A stretch of DNA of 64,000 nucleotides from Chitinophaga sp. Ak27. Lineage in GTDB: Bacteria > Bacteroidota > Bacteroidia > Chitinophagales > Chitinophagaceae. Below the pieces are notes generated by a model. That model saw only the letters and a program-made list of their open reading frames with translations, was not told the DNA's origin and searched no databases. This document shows positions 60,598 to 64,000 of the stretch, in pieces (the stretch's first letter is position 1; every line of letters starts with the position of its first letter). Position numbers and translations under genes: made by a program. The stretch covers positions 744,001 through 808,000 of the forward strand of contig NZ_JABAOB010000002.1 of assembly GCF_012726295.1 (NCBI RefSeq), given 5' to 3'.

Positions 60598-61785
60598 ATG
60601 ACCTTTGAAGCATTATTTCAAAAATACATGAGTGGTACACTCAATGCAGAAGAGCTCCGGCAGTTTCGCACCATGGCGCGGCAACCGGAGAACAAGGCAT
60701 TGCTGGACCAGCTGCTTCAACAGGCGTTTACCGACCCGGCGTATATCGAAAATGCCGACTATAACGCGGAAGAGATGGCCTCCGATATCATGATGCAGGC
60801 CCGCATGCAGGATGCCGCTATGAACGTGGTACATAAGGTATATACGCCATTGATTTCCCGTTCCTGGTTTAAATATGCCGCTGCTGCCGCTATCTTTTTA
60901 CTGCTGCTGGGCATTAGCTGGAAATGGCACACACACCGCTACCAGGCAGGTAAAATGATGGCGAGGCTGGAATTGCCTGCAGGCAAAGCAGCTCATCCCA
61001 TCCTGATCCTGGGCGATGGTTCACGTATTTCGCTCGACAGCGCAGGGAATGGTACTATCGCCAGGCAGGGCGCCGCACAGGTAGTAAAACTGACCAATGG
61101 AGAACTGGCTTATCAATCATCAGGCGCTAAAACTGGAGAGTTGATTTTTAACACCATGCAAACGCCCAATGGTTCCCAGTATCAGCTCACTTTACCGGAT
61201 GGCTCACGGGTGTGGCTCAATGCGGCTTCCGCTATCCGCTACCCGGCTACATTTGCAGATAGTAACAGGCGAGTGGAGGTAACGGGAGAAGCCTATTTCG
61301 ATATTGCCACCGATGCCCGGAAACCTTTTATCGTAGCCACCAAAGGCATGGACATACGGGTACTGGGGACCGCCTTTAACGTGAAGGCCTATACGGAAGA
61401 GGAAACAATTAAAACTACCCTGGTACAGGGTGCCGTAAAAGTGAATAACCAGATGGTATTACACCCCGGTGAGCAGGCGGTGCTGCATCACCATACGGGG
61501 CAACTGTTGGTGAACAAACCCAATATGGAAGAAACGCTGGGTTGGAAAAATGGAGAGTTTTATTTCCGGGAAACCAATATCCGCAGCATTATGCAGGAAG
61601 TGGCCCGTTGGTATGATGTGGAAGTGAAATATGAAGGAGACCTGACCAACGTAACGCTGTCCGGTATTGTAGCCCGTACAGCTGGTATTACACAGCTGTT
61701 GAAAGCACTGGAGCTGACCAAAATCGTACATTTTAAGATACAGGGAAGAACTATTACCGTGATGCCTTACCAGGCAGCCAATTAA
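60598..61785 (+). CDS. FecR-family anti-sigma factor
   Basis: 395 residues. A cytoplasmic N-terminal part (~85 residues), one membrane helix (YAAAAAIFLLLLGISWKW), and the periplasmic FecR domain (TPNGSQYQLTLPDGSRVWLN, EVTGEAYFDIATDARKPFIV, VLGTAFNVKAYTEEETIKTT) followed by the C-terminal DUF4974-type domain (REVARWYDVEVKYEGDL-like, read here as MQEVARWYDVEVKYEGDL). It should hold the upstream sigma factor inactive until the SusC receptor signals. Confidence 0.94.
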   Translation: MTFEALFQKYMSGTLNAEELRQFRTMARQPENKALLDQLLQQAFTDPAYIENADYNAEEMASDIMMQARMQDAAMNVVHKVYTPLISRSWFKYAAAAAIFLLLLGISWKWHTHRYQAGKMMARLELPAGKAAHPILILGDGSRISLDSAGNGTIARQGAAQVVKLTNGELAYQSSGAKTGELIFNTMQTPNGSQYQLTLPDGSRVWLNAASAIRYPATFADSNRRVEVTGEAYFDIATDARKPFIVATKGMDIRVLGTAFNVKAYTEEETIKTTLVQGAVKVNNQMVLHPGEQAVLHHHTGQLLVNKPNMEETLGWKNGEFYFRETNIRSIMQEVARWYDVEVKYEGDLTNVTLSGIVARTAGITQLLKALELTKIVHFKIQGRTITVMPYQAAN

Positions 61786-61945
61786 ATCATCTTTTTAAAT
61801 GAACATGTCATGACCTGATTGCTGCACGGATACGATACGTATGCCTGCTGGAACCAGTTGCTGAGGGCCCTCGGCGCGGAACAGCATGTGCGGTACGTAA
61901 GCATAACCTTCCACGTTTTATGATTGCTAACGTTTAAATCCACGA

Positions 61946-64000
61946 ATGAAAAATATGAAGTTCCTTGCCTCGGGCTTACTCTCTGTCACCAAAAGAGGGC
62001 CTGCCAAATTACTATGGATACTGCTGATAGTTGCACTGCTGCCGGTTTGCGCTGCCGCGCAAAATGTAACCGTATCCGTAAAAAATGTGCCGCTCGAAAA
62101 AGTATTTGCCGTGCTGAAACAACAGACCGGCTACTCCTTTATCTGGCGCGGACAAACCACACCGGCCATGAATAAGGTATCACTGGAATGCGCCAACGAA
62201 TCGTTTACAAAGGTGCTGGGCACGCTGCTGGACCGCCTTTCGCTGCAATATGAAATAACAGATAAGATTGTAGTGATCACCAAAAAGGAAACGCCGGCTA
62301 CTACCGGAAAAGAGCAGCCGCCGATGACCATCACCGGGCAAATCAGCGATGAAAAAGGGGGAACGTTGCCAGGCGTAACGATCCGGGTAAAGGGAACTGC
62401 TTCCGGCGCTACCACCGACGCGCAGGGACGTTTCTCCATTAATGTTCCCGGGGAAAACAGTGTGCTCATATGTTCCTATGTGGGCTTTGAGCAGAGAGAA
62501 GTGATGGTAGCCGGTCAACAAACACTACATATCACCCTGAAGTTGCAGAGTGCCTCTCTCAACGACCTGGTGGTAGTGGGATATGGCACGCAACAGAAAA
62601 AGAACGTTACCTCATCCATCTCCTCTGTAAAAGGCAGTGAGCTGACGGGCATAGCAGTTACCAGCCTTGATGGCGCCCTGCAGGGCAAAGCCGCAGGTAT
62701 ACAGGTAGTACAGAACTCCGGCGCTCCGGGCGATGAAACGTATATCCGTATCCGTGGTAACGGCTCCCTGTTTGGCGAAAACAGGCCCCTGTACGTAATC
62801 GATGGTGTACCCATGAGCAACCTGCCTGCCGCCCAATACGGCATTTCCGGCGATGGACAGCGGATCGCCACTACCAATAATATTAATCCCAACGACATAC
62901 AATCGGTTGAAATCCTGAAAGACGCTGCCGCCGCTGCCATCTACGGTTCCCGGGGCGCCAACGGCGTCATCCTCATTACCACCAAAAGAGGCGCAGAGGG
63001 AAAGTCAAGGTTTAATTTCAGCATGTATACCGGCGTTGCCGATATTCCGAAGCGGCTGCCTGTGTTAAACGGCGAACAATTTGTAACGCTGTTTAAAGAA
63101 TCAAGGGCCAACGCCGGGATGCCCGACGATCCGGCTATTGTAAACACAGGCCGAAATACCAACTGGCAGGACGCCATCTTCAGATCGGCGCCGGTATCCA
63201 ACTATAACCTGTCTATCTCCGGCGGTTCCGGAAAAACATCCCACTATGTTTCCCTTGGCTACCTCGATCAAACTGGTACCATTGTGGGATTACAGCATTT
63301 TAAGCGCTATAACGGGCGGGTGAATTTCGACTTCGCCGCTACAGATAAATTAAAAATAGGAGTCAACCTTACCGGGGTACGTTCTATCAACAACCGCATG
63401 GATAACAGCTTTTCCGGTCAGTCTGTACTGGCGCTGGCCCTGATAGAAAATCCCAACGATCCTATTTACAATCCCAATGGTACTTATTATACCGACCCGG
63501 GCCGCCACTGGACTAACCCCGTAATGATCGCCAATAACCTGCGTTTCCAGTCGATCGTAAACAGCTATATCGGCAACGTATTCGGCGAATACAGCATTTT
63601 GCCCGGTCTGAAGTTCAAAACCAGCTTCGGTTTTGATAACCAGCAGGTCACCGACGACCGGTACCAGTCCAAGCTGGTTAACAATGGCTCGGCCGCCAGT
63701 GGCTTTGTATCCGTGTTTACACAGTTTTTATGGGTCAATGAAAATACCCTCTCGTATACGCCTGTCTTCAAAGGCCGGCATAAATTAACTGCCATGCTCG
63801 GACAGAGTACACAAGAAGCCAACGTACGGCGTATAGGCGTTTCCGGCAATACCAACTCCACCGATATTATACAGGCGGTAACAGGGTTTACCTCCCTGTC
63901 GTCGCCAATAGACTATCGCTCGCAATGGGGACTGGTATCCTATTTCGGCAGGATCAGTTACAACTACGACGACCGCTACCTGCTGGAAGGCGTGGCCCGT
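61946..64000 (+). CDS. SusC-family TonB-dependent receptor with STN domain, 3' end missing
   Basis: 685 codons to the window edge. Start at the ATG at 61946, followed by a signal peptide (LLIVALLPVCAAAQ), an STN signalling domain (VTVSVKNVPLEKVFAVLKQQ), a carboxypeptidase-regulatory-like domain (TITGQISDEKGGTLPGVTIR), and the SusC plug with PLYVIDGVPMS and DAAAAAIYGSRGANGVILIT. The STN domain touches the FecR protein on ligand uptake and releases the sigma factor. The barrel is cut; a SusD gene is expected just beyond the right edge. Confidence 0.95.
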   Translation, partial: MKNMKFLASGLLSVTKRGPAKLLWILLIVALLPVCAAAQNVTVSVKNVPLEKVFAVLKQQTGYSFIWRGQTTPAMNKVSLECANESFTKVLGTLLDRLSLQYEITDKIVVITKKETPATTGKEQPPMTITGQISDEKGGTLPGVTIRVKGTASGATTDAQGRFSINVPGENSVLICSYVGFEQREVMVAGQQTLHITLKLQSASLNDLVVVGYGTQQKKNVTSSISSVKGSELTGIAVTSLDGALQGKAAGIQVVQNSGAPGDETYIRIRGNGSLFGENRPLYVIDGVPMSNLPAAQYGISGDGQRIATTNNINPNDIQSVEILKDAAAAAIYGSRGANGVILITTKRGAEGKSRFNFSMYTGVADIPKRLPVLNGEQFVTLFKESRANAGMPDDPAIVNTGRNTNWQDAIFRSAPVSNYNLSISGGSGKTSHYVSLGYLDQTGTIVGLQHFKRYNGRVNFDFAATDKLKIGVNLTGVRSINNRMDNSFSGQSVLALALIENPNDPIYNPNGTYYTDPGRHWTNPVMIANNLRFQSIVNSYIGNVFGEYSILPGLKFKTSFGFDNQQVTDDRYQSKLVNNGSAASGFVSVFTQFLWVNENTLSYTPVFKGRHKLTAMLGQSTQEANVRRIGVSGNTNSTDIIQAVTGFTSLSSPIDYRSQWGLVSYFGRISYNYDDRYLLEGVAR

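Overview
The window looks like chromosomal DNA of a Bacteroidota bacterium, most likely from the Chitinophaga group. Evidence: three SusC-type TonB-dependent receptors with SusD partners or FecR/sigma regulators, a type IX secretion sorting domain on a giant secreted protein, two degradative glycosidases, many lipoproteins, TTTG-N19-21-TAnnTTTG promoters, weak Shine-Dalgarno sequences and moderate GC. No rRNA, tRNA, insertion sequence, CRISPR array or prophage was recognised.

Layout. 1-5.4 kb (minus): a glycan-uptake operon of beta-helix lipoprotein, SusC and a SusD cut by the window edge. 5.6-9.6 kb: an AraC regulator, then a LysR regulator divergent from a quinone-redox operon (MdaB-like, YgiN-like, aldo/keto reductase). 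9.7-12.5 kb: a complete arsenic operon (arsR-arsM-acr3-arsC) with two palindromic ArsR operators. 12.7-17.5 kb: aldehyde dehydrogenase plus AraC regulator, a small membrane protein, a DUF899 protein and an acyltransferase. 17.9-22.8 kb: a second SusC/SusD pair. 23.2-27.4 kb: an OmpA-family protein behind a consensus-like sigma-54 promoter, two lipoproteins, and a sigma factor lacking a normal start codon coupled to a membrane protein. 27.7-38 kb: glycosidases, DoxX proteins, hydrolase, DNA repair enzymes (methyladenine glycosylase, exonuclease III), dodecin, and a Crp/Fnr regulator. 38.3-43.4 kb: a ~1690-residue T9SS-exported protein built of tandem HYR-like modules, two of them almost identical at DNA level. 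43.9-50.4 kb: glycerophosphodiesterase, a TonB-linked beta-barrel protein, an AT-rich pair of unknown exported proteins, and a SnoaL/ABM fusion.

The most interesting locus is 50.4-57.2 kb (minus): a tightly packed four-gene operon encoding a ferritin-like protein, a LodA/GoxA-like quinoprotein oxidase, a radical SAM/SPASM maturase and a LodB-like flavoprotein. LodA/LodB systems make a peptide-derived cysteine tryptophylquinone (CTQ) cofactor and release hydrogen peroxide. A radical SAM enzyme is not a standard partner of LodA, but is one of QHNDH (quinohemoprotein amine dehydrogenase), which also carries CTQ. The operon therefore looks like a hybrid of the two maturation strategies and is the best candidate here for an undescribed system.

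57.5-64 kb: a coiled-coil remnant, a Crp/Fnr regulator divergent from a HAD phosphatase/CAT-like acetyltransferase pair with a palindromic operator between them, then sigma factor, FecR anti-sigma factor and an STN-containing SusC receptor (cut by the edge), a classic trans-envelope signalling relay.
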